From contig JACZKP010000125.1 of NCBI GenBank assembly GCA_014860005.1, forward strand, positions 1-64,000: 64,000 nucleotides of DNA. Direction: 5' to 3'. The position numbers and the translations under genes are program-made. This document shows, piece after piece, positions 37,309-46,461 of the stretch. Source of the DNA: Verrucomicrobiota bacterium (GTDB lineage Bacteria; Verrucomicrobiota; Verrucomicrobiae; Limisphaerales; UBA11358). Each line of letters starts with the position of its first letter. The stretch's first letter is position 1. Below the pieces are notes generated by a model. It was not told where the DNA came from and did no database searches. It saw only the letters and a list, made by a program, of their open reading frames with translations.

Positions 37309-37617
37309 ATGCGACCTTTGGATATTCAGCACATTGGCAACGAACTGGCCGTCAAATGGGCGAACGGCGAGGAGTCATTTATTCCCCTGGAACAGTTGCG
37401 CCGCGCCTGCCCGTGCGCCGGCTGCCAGGGAGAAGTGGATGTGCTCGGCCAGCTCCACAAAGGTCCGGCCGCCAGGCTCACGCCAGCCGCGTTTGTTCTA
37501 CAGCACTTCACCATGGTGGGGACTTACGCCATCCAGCCGGTTTGGGGCGACGGGCACACCAGCGGACTATACTCCTTCGATTATCTGCGCCGGGTGGCGG
37601 CGGCCAAGGCGGATTGA
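37309..37617 (+). CDS. DUF971 protein
   Basis: 102 residues. IQHIGNELAVKWANGEES near the N-terminus, LRRACPCAGCQGE with three Cys (~30-42), and GTYAIQPVWGDGHTSGLYSF (~71-90) match DUF971, a short gamma-butyrobetaine-hydroxylase N-terminal-like domain found alone in bacteria or near Fe-S carrier genes. Its role is unsettled; iron or Fe-S handling has been proposed for relatives. Monocistronic, ending before a bidirectional hairpin. Confidence 0.85.
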   Translation: MRPLDIQHIGNELAVKWANGEESFIPLEQLRRACPCAGCQGEVDVLGQLHKGPAARLTPAAFVLQHFTMVGTYAIQPVWGDGHTSGLYSFDYLRRVAAAKAD

Positions 37618-37627
37618 GCCGGTGGGT

Positions 37628-37666
37628 AAAAAAATTCCTGGAAGGCTGCGAACAACCTTCCAGGAA
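37628..37666 (-). terminator. intrinsic terminator of the NHL/cohesin-like gene
   Basis: Perfect 11-bp stem TTCCTGGAAGG / CCTTCCAGGAA (37635-37645, 37656-37666) with a 10-base loop. On the minus strand it is followed by seven Ts (37634-37628). It lies between two converging genes and may also slow the DUF971 transcript, which lacks a T-run on its side. Confidence 0.85.
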
Positions 37667-37689
37667 CCCAACCCCAATCTTCAACCAGA

Positions 37690-40600
37690 TTATTCGATGA
37701 CCCGCACGCGGTAGAAGTGGACGTTGCCGCCCGTGCTGGGATCTTGATGTTCCATCTCAAACCCGGTGCCGTCGTGCGTGGAAACCTCGCTCCAACTGCC
37801 GCCGAACAGTGACACCGAGCGCTCCACCGCGTAACGTTTGCCTTCCACCGACGGCCAGCGGATGGTCCGCGGCTGATTGCCGGCGGACACGCGCAACACT
37901 GAGCCGTTGTCGTTCGGACTCGTGCCCGCGACGAACTCGGCGTAGTTGTTGGCCCCGTCGCCGTCGGCATCGCCGGTGGCGGCGGAGAGCACGTTGTGGA
38001 TCGAACCGAAGTGGCGCAACCGCCAGGCGTCCGGGATGCCGTCGTTCCACGAGGAAGCCGAGCGATCGGACAACGTGATGAGACCGGTTTCCGTCTGTTT
38101 CGGGAACGAGGCCAGGCCGTTGGGCGAGGCGGAGGCGTGCTCGAAATGGACGGCATAGGCGGCGCTGCTGCCGGCGCCGGCCGGAATCTGCACCGTCAAG
38201 GTGCCGAGCGTGGCGTTGCCGGTCAGGCCGGCGATGTTGTTGTTCAGCCAGGTGGCGGCGTAATTGCCGTTTCCGACTGAAGAAGTCAGCGTGGGCAAAC
38301 CCAGCGCCGGATTGGGTGTGAACTGCACCGGCACGGTCAAGGTTGGCGAGCCATCCAACGGCGTGACACTGAGGCTCAGCATCAGGGTGCGGATGGGATA
38401 ATCGCCTTCAATCTTGGCTTTCACCGGAATCTGGATGTTTTGTCCAGCCGCGGCAAGGTAGTCACCACTGCTGAAGTTCACCGCGGCCGCGGCCGATACG
38501 GTCGGCAGAACCACGGGCTGCGGAGCGAAGTTCCCGACGATTTCCGCGCCACGCACGCCGTTGGTCCAGAACCGGCGGAATCCCGCCAGCGTCGGATCCA
38601 ACGAACGGCGGAAGGTCACATACACGTCGCAGACATCCAGGTAACCGTCGCCAAAGGCGATCTGATTGATAACGGTGTCATTTCCGTTGAACAGGCCGTT
38701 CAACGTGGATGTGTCTCCGCTAATGTCTGTGTTGAACACCAGATAACCGTCGGGATGGATGCTGTAAGTGCCACCGCAGGAATCCATGGCGTCAAAGAAG
38801 TCGCTGACGTTGGTGTAGCCGACGCCGTTGAAGGAACTCTGGTCGTAGGGCGGCATGTTGAAACGGTACACCGCGGATTGGAACACCTGCATGACGTCAG
38901 CGTTGTCGAGGTTCGTGTTGCCGAAATCGCCGGCGTTGAACCAACGGAAGGGGGCACTGTCGCCCACCAGATACTTGCGCTGTCCGACGGTGACGTGCTT
39001 GAAGGAATTGAGCGCACCGGCCGCCGTTGAACCGTTGGTGGGCGTGGCAATGTACACATCCGAGCCAGGGGCGCCGATGCCATCAGAAGTGGCGGAGGGC
39101 AAACCAATCCGGATCTCATAGGTGTCTCCCAACTGTGCCGCGCCAGGGACCTGGAACGCGTAGCCGCCAAGCACGACTTTGCCGTTGTCCTCGTCGAACA
39201 GGGTGTCGTGCGGTTGGGAGTACTTGATCAAGTCCTGCCTGGTTGTGTCGTACAAGTTCGTTGCCGAATAGCGCTCGAGCCAACCGACCCCGAGCAGGTT
39301 GAGGTTGTCGTTCGTGTTGACGAATGTCATGTCCACGAAAGGTATGCCAAACCAAGGAGTCCCAAGTGGAAATGTGTCAAGCTTGTCCGCCGGAGGGGGG
39401 TCAGTCGGATTCTGATACCCTGCGAAGCTCCAGGGCGGAATCTTCACATAAACCGGCGGCGTGATGCCCGGAATGGGCTTCTGAAGGAAGGACTGAAAAC
39501 CCACTGCGCCAGGTGAGACCGGTGGTCCGGCGAGATCTGTGACGGTGACGTTGAACTGGAGGCTGTAGATTTTCGTTTCCGGCAGGACGCTCAACGTAAC
39601 GGGCGCATAGAAGTACTGGCCCGGAGAGGCGACGAATTCACTGGAGGCTTCACCGAATTGGAAGCCAAAGGAGATGGCGTTCGCATCGAAGTTTGTTGGC
39701 GAGAAGACTTGGGAGGCCACTTCGCTGGGCTGGTAGTTGTCACGAAACGCACGAATCTTGAACGTGGTGTTCGAGTTGATGTTCAACGAGATGTTGGCGG
39801 GTCCCGTGATGGGCCCTACGCTCGGCGGGGCATTGATGGGATCCGAGCCATCAATGGTGTACCACATTTCAGCCCCTAAGGTCTGATTCTCGACGCTGAA
39901 CATGGCGGCGTTGTTGCCGGAGATCACCGGACTGGCGGCTTTGAAGATGAACCGCGCCTGGATGATCGCACTGCTGGGGCGGCCCGTCTGGAAGCTGATG
40001 GCCTTCACAGTAATGTCCGGTTGCGGGGTGATGACGGACGGGGGCACCTGGTTGGGGAACATCCCGTCATGGTACACTGGCGGGGTGCTGCCGCTGGTGG
40101 CGCTGGGATTGGGGACGGTATCCACGCCGTTGGGTGTGGCGGCAAACGTGTAGTGCGTTTCCGTACCTTCGGTGCCCTCAATCGCGATGGTCCGATCGTT
40201 GTTGAACGTAAAGGTGTTGAAGTTCGCGCCCACGCCCGTGCGAAGAATCGAGACCACCACGGCGGGCGGTATGGTGAAATCCACCCAGCCCACGCGCGGC
40301 GGCGGCACCGGGGTCGGCGGCGGCGGGGGCAGGGGCAGGCCCGTGCCGGTCACCTGGCGGATAAGATGATAATGGGTTTCAGTCGTGTAAACTGTGCCGT
40401 TGGGAGCAAAGACAACTCCGACGGGGGAACGGGCTTCGGCGGTGCCATAGGTGTCGGGCACGGCGACGCTGCCGTCCCACCAACCAGGGAAGATGCCGTT
40501 GCCGGCCGAACCTTGGACCCAGTAAGAGGAATTGACGCCGTAGATATTGGTCACCACGCCGCTGGTCAGCACCGCTTTAACCCGGTGATTGCCATTATCA

Positions 40601-41448
40601 GCCACGACGAGAGTTCCGTCGCCGGCTTCGGCCACGCCGTAGGGCATGTTGAAGCGGGCGGTGGAACTGGAGGACACATTGTTGGCGGTGGTAAAATCAC
40701 CCACGCCGTGGAAGCCGGCGTTGGTGGTCACGACGCCGGTGGCGGGATCAATGAGGTAAACGCCATGCCGTCCGGCATCCGTGGCGGCAATCTGGCCATT
40801 GCGCTTCACGGTGATGCCCTGCAAGGCGGCGCCCGCGTGGGCGATGGTGGCGATGGTGGAAGTGACGTTCGCCGGAGTTATCCGGATCAGGGTGTTGCCC
40901 TGGACGGCCACGTAGATATTGGTGACCGCATCCAGCGCGATGCCCGTGGCGTTGACCAGACCGGTGGCCTTGGTGGCGAGCAAATCACCGCCCAGGGCTG
41001 GCGAATCAAACAACAACACCGTGCCGTTGTTGCCATTGCCGCGGTTCAAGACGTAAACCTTGCCGGCCCCGTCCACGGCCACGCCAACCGGTTGATCGAG
41101 CTGTTGGGTCGTGAACGTGTAGGTCTGACCGGTGATCAGGTCAAGCTGGCGGATGGCGTTGTTATTCCGGTCTGCCACAAACAGCGAGTTCCCGGTGTGA
41201 TCCAGCGCAATGCCGGAAGGCGTGTTGAACTGGGCAACTGCCGCGGTGTCACCATCCACATATCCGGCTGAGGTCTTGGGATAGAAGGTTGAAGGACCGC
41301 CCGTGAGAGTTTGAACATCAGTAGCGGCCAGGAGCGAGCCGGCGGAGGCCAGCGCCAACGCCCACGCGGCGGCCAGACGGCCCAAGCGTGACGGCGCCGA
41401 CGGCAGCCGCCAGGAACGGCGGGCGTGGCAAAGGTTAAAGGGTTTCAT
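37690..41448 (-). CDS. large secreted NHL-repeat / cohesin-like protein
   Basis: 1252 residues. Signal peptide ~20-42. NHL propeller repeats follow (GIALDHTGNSLFVADRNNNA, GVAEAGDGTLVVADNGNHRV, ~75-365), then a Pro-rich linker near 376, a chitobiase-like strand region (WYTIDGSDPINAP), a first cohesin-like domain with VTLSVLPETKIYSLQFNVTV, a dockerin-like segment (NAGDFGNTNLDNADVMQVF, ~835, and FGDGYLDVCDVYV, ~935), a second cohesin-like domain, an Asp-rich calcium-type motif (GDADGDGANNYAEFVAGTSP, ~1155), and the FYRV-type C-terminal tail. It lies 37 bases downstream of the secretin gene on the same strand, so it could be a substrate or partner of that machinery. Confidence 0.75.
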   Translation of the reverse strand: MKPFNLCHARRSWRLPSAPSRLGRLAAAWALALASAGSLLAATDVQTLTGGPSTFYPKTSAGYVDGDTAAVAQFNTPSGIALDHTGNSLFVADRNNNAIRQLDLITGQTYTFTTQQLDQPVGVAVDGAGKVYVLNRGNGNNGTVLLFDSPALGGDLLATKATGLVNATGIALDAVTNIYVAVQGNTLIRITPANVTSTIATIAHAGAALQGITVKRNGQIAATDAGRHGVYLIDPATGVVTTNAGFHGVGDFTTANNVSSSSTARFNMPYGVAEAGDGTLVVADNGNHRVKAVLTSGVVTNIYGVNSSYWVQGSAGNGIFPGWWDGSVAVPDTYGTAEARSPVGVVFAPNGTVYTTETHYHLIRQVTGTGLPLPPPPPTPVPPPRVGWVDFTIPPAVVVSILRTGVGANFNTFTFNNDRTIAIEGTEGTETHYTFAATPNGVDTVPNPSATSGSTPPVYHDGMFPNQVPPSVITPQPDITVKAISFQTGRPSSAIIQARFIFKAASPVISGNNAAMFSVENQTLGAEMWYTIDGSDPINAPPSVGPITGPANISLNINSNTTFKIRAFRDNYQPSEVASQVFSPTNFDANAISFGFQFGEASSEFVASPGQYFYAPVTLSVLPETKIYSLQFNVTVTDLAGPPVSPGAVGFQSFLQKPIPGITPPVYVKIPPWSFAGYQNPTDPPPADKLDTFPLGTPWFGIPFVDMTFVNTNDNLNLLGVGWLERYSATNLYDTTRQDLIKYSQPHDTLFDEDNGKVVLGGYAFQVPGAAQLGDTYEIRIGLPSATSDGIGAPGSDVYIATPTNGSTAAGALNSFKHVTVGQRKYLVGDSAPFRWFNAGDFGNTNLDNADVMQVFQSAVYRFNMPPYDQSSFNGVGYTNVSDFFDAMDSCGGTYSIHPDGYLVFNTDISGDTSTLNGLFNGNDTVINQIAFGDGYLDVCDVYVTFRRSLDPTLAGFRRFWTNGVRGAEIVGNFAPQPVVLPTVSAAAAVNFSSGDYLAAAGQNIQIPVKAKIEGDYPIRTLMLSLSVTPLDGSPTLTVPVQFTPNPALGLPTLTSSVGNGNYAATWLNNNIAGLTGNATLGTLTVQIPAGAGSSAAYAVHFEHASASPNGLASFPKQTETGLITLSDRSASSWNDGIPDAWRLRHFGSIHNVLSAATGDADGDGANNYAEFVAGTSPNDNGSVLRVSAGNQPRTIRWPSVEGKRYAVERSVSLFGGSWSEVSTHDGTGFEMEHQDPSTGGNVHFYRVRVIE

Positions 41449-41485
41449 AAGCAGGAAAATTTAGTTTGTTCCTAGAGCGACAGGT

Positions 41486-43090
41486 TCATTCAAAGGGATT
41501 GCGATGGCCGGTGTAGGATTCATCCAAAACCGGTTTGCTCCAATCCAACGGCTTGCCGCTGTCCCAGGCCGTCCACTCGGGGTCTTCTGTCAGGTCCGGC
41601 GTGGTCTTCAGGTACGCGCTGGTCGTGGGCTGGAAGTCGCCATCCTGCACAATGCTGGGGGTGATGAAGATGATGAGGTTCTGGCGATTGCGCTCTTTAC
41701 TGTCGTGCCGAAAGGCCAGGCCAATCAGGGGAAGGTCACCCAGGATGGGTACTTTCTTGTTGGCGGTGTTGAGATCGTCAGAGATCAAGCCACCCATCAC
41801 CAGCGTATTGCCGCTCGGGATCAGCACGGTGGTTTCCAGTTTGCGCGTGAAGAAGGAATCCACTTCGTTCTCCAAGTCGCCGACCGTGCTGCGAAACTTG
41901 GGACCGAGCTTGAGGATGCCCTGATTGACCTTCAACTCGACGATGTCGTTGGCGGTGATACGGGGGGTGACATCCAGATTGACCGTCAAGTTGGAATAGG
42001 AGATGGAAGAGCCGCCGGACGTATTGGCCGTGCCCGCGGCAACATTCACAATGGGGAACATGAGGCCGACATCAATCGTCGCTTTCTGGTTGTCCAGCGT
42101 CACCATGCGCGGTTCGGAGATGGTTTTGGTGTCGGAAGAGCTGTTCAGGAACGACAGCGCGGCGCGGACGCCCGAGGCGTTGAGGAACGCGGTGGACGGA
42201 CTAAAGCCGTCGGCGGTGTTGAGGCTGAGGCCACCCACGAGCGGGTTCAAAATGGTTTCTGCCACCGACTGGGAACTGGAGCGGGAACTGGAGGTGACGG
42301 TGCGGCCGCCAGGAAGCGTGGTGGTGGTGGTGCCCCCTGGTTTGGTCTTGGTGGTTTCGCTGCTGGTCAGGCCGTTGCCAAAAGTGACGCTTTGCGATTC
42401 GAGCGTGCCGGACCAGTCAATCCCTTTGGCCGTCTTGGGATTCACGGTCGTTTCGAGGATTTTGGCTTCAATGAGCACCTGTTTGGTGGGGGTGTCGAGT
42501 TGGGCCACGAGCAGTTCGACGCCTTCGATTTCCTGCTCGGTGGCCAGCACCACCAACTGACTGGTGCGGACATCGGGCACCACTTTGCTGCGCTTGTCAT
42601 AAAGCGCGGTCTGCACCGAGGTGAGAATGTTGGAGGGCGCGGCATACTTGAGCTGGATGACGTGGGTCACCAACGGGTCCGGGGCCGCCGGGTCCTTGAC
42701 CGTGACGCGGGCGATCCTGGTTTTGGGATCGTCCACCAACTGCAGGTCATAATTCATGAGCATGGCGGTGAGCGCCTGTTCGGCGCTCAGGTTCTCCCAA
42801 CGGATGGAGATGTTGGGTTGCACCTTGATCACGCCTCTCTCATCCGGCTGGCCATAGCCCACTTTGGGATCCAGGATGTAATTGATGCCGGCCTGACGCG
42901 CGAGGTTCTCGATGGCCGTGGTCAGCGGCACATCTTGAAACTGGATGAGCGGGATGAGGGGGCCGGACGGCGCCGCGTCGGCTGTGGTTATAGCACGGGT
43001 GGGCGATTCACCAGCAGGGTTGGTCTGGGCCGGGGCCAAACTGCAGGCGACAAGCCCAACGAGGATCACAACGGCGAGTTTTGCTTTCAT
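41486..43090 (-). CDS. pilQ: secretin, PilQ/GspD-like
   Basis: 534 residues. Signal peptide ~1-22. An N-domain (LIQFQDVPLTTAIENLARQA then INYILDPKV, ~48-76), a second N-domain with VTHVIQLKYAAPSNILTSV, then the secretin barrel (ISEPRMVTLDNQKATIDVG, VPILGDLPLIGLAF near 465, NLIIFITPSIV). Forms the outer-membrane ring of a type IV pilus or type II secretion system. A Ser/Thr-rich insert (~255-290) sits before the barrel. Short for PilQ, without AMIN domains. Last of the pilM-N-O-P-Q row. Confidence 0.9.
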   Translation of the reverse strand: MKAKLAVVILVGLVACSLAPAQTNPAGESPTRAITTADAAPSGPLIPLIQFQDVPLTTAIENLARQAGINYILDPKVGYGQPDERGVIKVQPNISIRWENLSAEQALTAMLMNYDLQLVDDPKTRIARVTVKDPAAPDPLVTHVIQLKYAAPSNILTSVQTALYDKRSKVVPDVRTSQLVVLATEQEIEGVELLVAQLDTPTKQVLIEAKILETTVNPKTAKGIDWSGTLESQSVTFGNGLTSSETTKTKPGGTTTTTLPGGRTVTSSSRSSSQSVAETILNPLVGGLSLNTADGFSPSTAFLNASGVRAALSFLNSSSDTKTISEPRMVTLDNQKATIDVGLMFPIVNVAAGTANTSGGSSISYSNLTVNLDVTPRITANDIVELKVNQGILKLGPKFRSTVGDLENEVDSFFTRKLETTVLIPSGNTLVMGGLISDDLNTANKKVPILGDLPLIGLAFRHDSKERNRQNLIIFITPSIVQDGDFQPTTSAYLKTTPDLTEDPEWTAWDSGKPLDWSKPVLDESYTGHRNPFE

Positions 43091-43128
43091 TTTTCTGTGT
43101 TCTGAGGTTGAGCGTTTAGTTAACGGTT

Positions 43129-43159
43129 AAAAAATGCTTGCTCAACACGGGCATTTTTT
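43129..43159 (-). terminator. hairpin between the pilP-like and secretin genes
   Basis: Perfect 9-bp stem AAAAAATGC / GCATTTTTT (43129-43137, 43151-43159). It lies 38 bases before the secretin start in a 213-base gap. Because it is A/T symmetric it could work on either strand. On the minus strand it could trim transcription from the upstream pil genes into the secretin gene. Confidence 0.5.
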
Positions 43160-43303
43160 AGCAGCCCCGATGCCATGCGGCGAAAAAGGGGCTGGATTCC
43201 AGCACGGGCGATACAACTCCGAAATTTCCGAAAAATCTTTGTCCAGCAACAAGACAAGCTGGCCGAGGGCGTTGGGCGCGGGTGTCCCGTTCGGGAGCGG
43301 GTA

Positions 43304-43843
43304 TCAGTTACTCTGGGTGAGGCGGAGGATGCGTCGGACGCCGTTTGCCTCGACCACTGCGGTGCCCGCCAGCACGTTGATTTCCAGGCACACCACGCGC
43401 ACGCGTTCCTTGCCAGAGACCACCTCGAGGTTATCACCGACTCCAAAGTTTACATTATTGATGGTGACAATCGGATTCTCTCCGCCGGAATAACCGCTAA
43501 GCACGAGATCCACCACCGGCGCGGTCTTGGGAGTCGGTGTGACGGAGGGCGTCACCTTTACTTCACCATAGACCCGCGTGGATTTCGGGAAGAAGGGATC
43601 TTTGCCATCAGCGGGAGCTGCCGGCATTTTGAACTCCGAGCGAGGAAGCTCTGCCATCACCGCGGTGGACTCGACCGCCGCTGGATCCGGTTTCCCGGTC
43701 TTCTCCTTTTTGGCAGCCGCTTTGGACTGCGCGGCGGTCGCCGGGAACAGCGGCGTCAGTAAAAACAGGGTGATGGCGGACAGCACCACTGTCTGGCGGA
43801 AGATTGCCCCAAGTGACTGCTTAAGTGTGCGACAGGATTTCAT
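43304..43843 (-). CDS. PilP/GspC-like periplasmic protein
   Basis: 179 residues. An N-terminal hydrophobic segment (~18-38) anchors or exports it. The linker is Lys/Pro-rich and carries DGKDPFFPKS, the RDPF-type motif of PilP/GspC. The C-terminal beta domain (DLVLSGYSGGENPIVTINN, VRVVCLEINVLAGTAVVEA) resembles the HR/PilP fold that binds the secretin. Overlaps the pilO stop (ATGA), so they are translated together. Confidence 0.7.
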   Translation of the reverse strand: MKSCRTLKQSLGAIFRQTVVLSAITLFLLTPLFPATAAQSKAAAKKEKTGKPDPAAVESTAVMAELPRSEFKMPAAPADGKDPFFPKSTRVYGEVKVTPSVTPTPKTAPVVDLVLSGYSGGENPIVTINNVNFGVGDNLEVVSGKERVRVVCLEINVLAGTAVVEANGVRRILRLTQSN

Positions 43844-44427
43844 GGCAGATTGGGTTTCACGAGCGCGGCGATGTCCATCCGGAACGCCAGTTTCTCCTGT
43901 TCCTGGGTGGTGGCACCGGGACTGCGCTCCACATCGAGATTCAAGATGCGAATGTGAGGAAACCGGTTTTCAAAATCCGCCACGAAGGCTCCCAAGTCGT
44001 GGTAAAACGCCGTGCCGGAGAGCGAAAGCCGCGCCTGTTTATAGGGGAATCGCGGCAAGAGATTCACGTCGCTTACCTCCGCAGATGGGCTGAACTGGGG
44101 CGGGTCCACCTTGTGCTCCACGCGGAAGGTTCGAATGGTATTGATGATCCAGGAATACGAGTCGCTTTGGGCCATGCCCTGCTCGAGGCCATCGAGCACC
44201 GCCCGCACCTCGGCCAATTCCGCTTCCAACTGGGCCGCGCGTTTGATGTTGTCCTGCATCTGCTCGAGTTTCCGCTCCGCCTCGTCCGTCTCGCTGGCCA
44301 GTTGCGTGAGCTTGTCGTATTGGAGCTTGATCAGCCCGTACCCAAGCCCCGCCAACACCGCAACGGTCAGCAGGACGACCATGAAAAGCTGATTGCGTTT
44401 CTGTTTGGGCAGCTTCTTCAAGTTCAT
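43840..44427 (-). CDS. PilO-like inner-membrane protein
   Basis: 195 residues. Short basic N-terminus, one membrane helix (FMVVLLTVAVLAGLGYGLI, ~15-33), a coiled coil (~40-75) and a ferredoxin-like domain (ARLSLSGTAFYHDLGAFVAD then FENRFPHIRI). This is the PilO/GspM architecture; it pairs with PilN to form the periplasmic alignment platform. ATG 44427 overlaps the pilN stop as ATGA; an in-frame ATG at 44451 adds eight residues. Confidence 0.8.
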   Translation of the reverse strand: MNLKKLPKQKRNQLFMVVLLTVAVLAGLGYGLIKLQYDKLTQLASETDEAERKLEQMQDNIKRAAQLEAELAEVRAVLDGLEQGMAQSDSYSWIINTIRTFRVEHKVDPPQFSPSAEVSDVNLLPRFPYKQARLSLSGTAFYHDLGAFVADFENRFPHIRILNLDVERSPGATTQEQEKLAFRMDIAALVKPNLP

Positions 44428-45095
44428 CGGGTGACCTCCGGGTAGCGACATTCGAGTGAAAAGAGCACATTCGCCTTGCCGGTTTCCGGGGACGATTGCA
44501 GGGTGAACTGTTTCAAGGTGACGGAGTTGGTCTTCTCCAGCACGGTTTGAAAGTAGGGATGAGCCGCCACCGCTTCCTTATATTGGTTCACCTGGTCGCC
44601 AGGGTTCGGCGAGGTGTCATTGCCGTCCAGCGTGACAATGATGCGCTCCGTTACCGTGGCGGGTTTGCCGGGCACCAGGCGGTTGTTGTTGGTGCGAGCC
44701 TTGGTTTCCTCGATCAGCGTGTAGGTCTGCTGCGCCCGTATGCGGACCAGTTGCACATGGTCCACGGTGGCCTGTTGCAGGGCATTGAGCAGGTTGCCGT
44801 TGAGAAACCGGTTGGTGGTGAGTTGGGTCAACGCCGCCAGCTTGTGCTTCACATCCGCCAGTTCTTTTTGATGGCCGAGCACCTGCTGATACTCATTGGT
44901 GCGGGCGTTGATGCTGGCTTCAACGCGGCTCAATTGGTTTTTGGCCAGCATGGCCTTGAGCTGCAGCGAACTGCTCCAGACCAGGACCAGACAGATCAGC
45001 AGTGCTGCCACCCAGGCGGCACGTTTCACCGGGTCGCGGCGGCGCATTTCCTCGGCCGCTTGGGCTTCCGCAAGGAGATTTAGTCGGATGGGCAT
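44424..45095 (-). CDS. PilN-like inner-membrane protein
   Basis: 223 residues. Begins MPIRLNLLAEAQAAEEMRRR, the short cytoplasmic PilN motif (INLLP-like) that binds PilM, then a membrane helix (WVAALLICLVLVWSSSLQL, ~28-46), coiled coil (~50-90) and a fimbrial-assembly-like periplasmic domain. Fifteen bases after pilM; overlaps the next gene. Confidence 0.8.
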   Translation of the reverse strand: MPIRLNLLAEAQAAEEMRRRDPVKRAAWVAALLICLVLVWSSSLQLKAMLAKNQLSRVEASINARTNEYQQVLGHQKELADVKHKLAALTQLTTNRFLNGNLLNALQQATVDHVQLVRIRAQQTYTLIEETKARTNNNRLVPGKPATVTERIIVTLDGNDTSPNPGDQVNQYKEAVAAHPYFQTVLEKTNSVTLKQFTLQSSPETGKANVLFSLECRYPEVTR

Positions 45096-45110
45096 AGGTC
45101 AAATCCAGGG

Positions 45111-46187
45111 TCAGATGGCAGCGAGGGCGGTACCCACGGCCACGCCAAGCTGCGAGGCCACTTGATCAAGTTCGGCGGCCTGTTGCGGCGGCAGCGCGAT
45201 CTCCAGAGAAGATGTCGGATTCCAGGTCTGGCACTCGATCAATAATTCATTCTGGAGCGATTGCAGAATGGACTCGGAGCGGGCGGAACCGCCGCCGATG
45301 AACGCCCGCGCGACGGGCCGGTCCTGCTGGTGTTCAAAAAAGTCTATCGAAGCGCGCAATTCCCGACCCAGCGGAACGATCACCGAATCCAGTGCGGGTT
45401 GCACTTCCGAGGCCATGCCCACCTTGATGCCTTCAGCCTCCGCGTAACTAATGCTCATGGCTTCACTCAAGGCGCTCGTCATTCGGTCTCCGCCCATGCC
45501 CACCACCCGGCTCAGAATTAAATCGCCCTCCTGCAGGATGCAGATGGACGAGCAACGGAAACCCACGTCCACCAAAGCCACGGTGTCCCGGGCAAACACA
45601 TCCGGCATCGCCAGTTCAAAGGCATTCACCGGACTGATCAGTCCGGGGGACAGGCATTCAGCGGACAAGCCGGCGGCTTTCGCACCTTCGAGATAATCGT
45701 CCACCAGTTGTTTCCTGGCGCCCGCCACCAGGACGCGCTGTTTGGCCCCGCCCGCCACCGTCTTGGCGGCCTCGGGCCCTTTGCCGCCATTGCGCGCGGC
45801 CAGCACATGACAGTCGAACACGTAGTTGGTCAGGTCCTGTTGCAGATAGTTGCGCGAATTCAGCTTCAGTACTGTGCGCAGGTCTTCCAGCGGCAGGCGC
45901 GGCATCTCGACGTGGCGGACCAGCGCGTCGTTGACGCCCACGGTCAGCGCCACCGACTTGAGCCGGGCATCCAGCGCGAGCATGACCGCTTTCAAATGCT
46001 CGGTCAGCAGATCAGCGGAGAGGGTTTTCTCAAAAATCGGCGCGTCCAGCATGGCATAGCGGCACAAGGCGAGACTCTCGCCCCGGCGTTGCAGATGGAC
46101 AGCCTTGGTAGTGCGGCTGCCCAGATCCACCGCTATCATCTGGTCTCGCCGCTTTCTTGATCCGCGTTCAAAAAATGGCAGGGCCAT
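45111..46187 (-). CDS. pilM: PilM-like actin-fold ATPase
   Basis: 358 residues. MIAVDLGSRTTKAVHL (~17-32) is the phosphate-1 loop. VALTVGVNDALVRHVEMP, DTVALVDVGFRCSSICILQE (phosphate-2) and ARAFIGGGSARSESI (adenosine motif, ~298) follow. It is the cytoplasmic ATP-binding ring protein that recruits PilN. First gene of the pil row; no ATPase PilB/T or pilin gene is nearby. Confidence 0.9.
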   Translation of the reverse strand: MALPFFERGSRKRRDQMIAVDLGSRTTKAVHLQRRGESLALCRYAMLDAPIFEKTLSADLLTEHLKAVMLALDARLKSVALTVGVNDALVRHVEMPRLPLEDLRTVLKLNSRNYLQQDLTNYVFDCHVLAARNGGKGPEAAKTVAGGAKQRVLVAGARKQLVDDYLEGAKAAGLSAECLSPGLISPVNAFELAMPDVFARDTVALVDVGFRCSSICILQEGDLILSRVVGMGGDRMTSALSEAMSISYAEAEGIKVGMASEVQPALDSVIVPLGRELRASIDFFEHQQDRPVARAFIGGGSARSESILQSLQNELLIECQTWNPTSSLEIALPPQQAAELDQVASQLGVAVGTALAAI

Positions 46188-46461
46188 GTGCGTTTCTTAT
46201 CTGCTTCGACAATTCATTGCAAGTAGCATCTGCCCCGTCGGCCACCCGCGACACGCATCGCTCGCCCGGACAGATCGAACTTCTGATCGGAGTTGTAATC
46301 AGCAACAGCCGCGCCACATTGCGGGGACTTGCCGGCAAGGCGGAAGATTGCGGGAACGGCCGCGGTTGTCGCCGTGCGCCGCGCCGTCGGCTTGTCCTGA
46401 CTCAAGGCGTGTCTGTCCCGTTGCTATATGTCCGCCGGGTCGGATGGAAGTGCCGCGCGCA

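Noticed and set aside
41504..43105. 533-codon plus-strand frame opposite the secretin
   Set aside because: Antisense to pilQ, which has clear secretin motifs; high Gly/Arg content is typical of such shadows.
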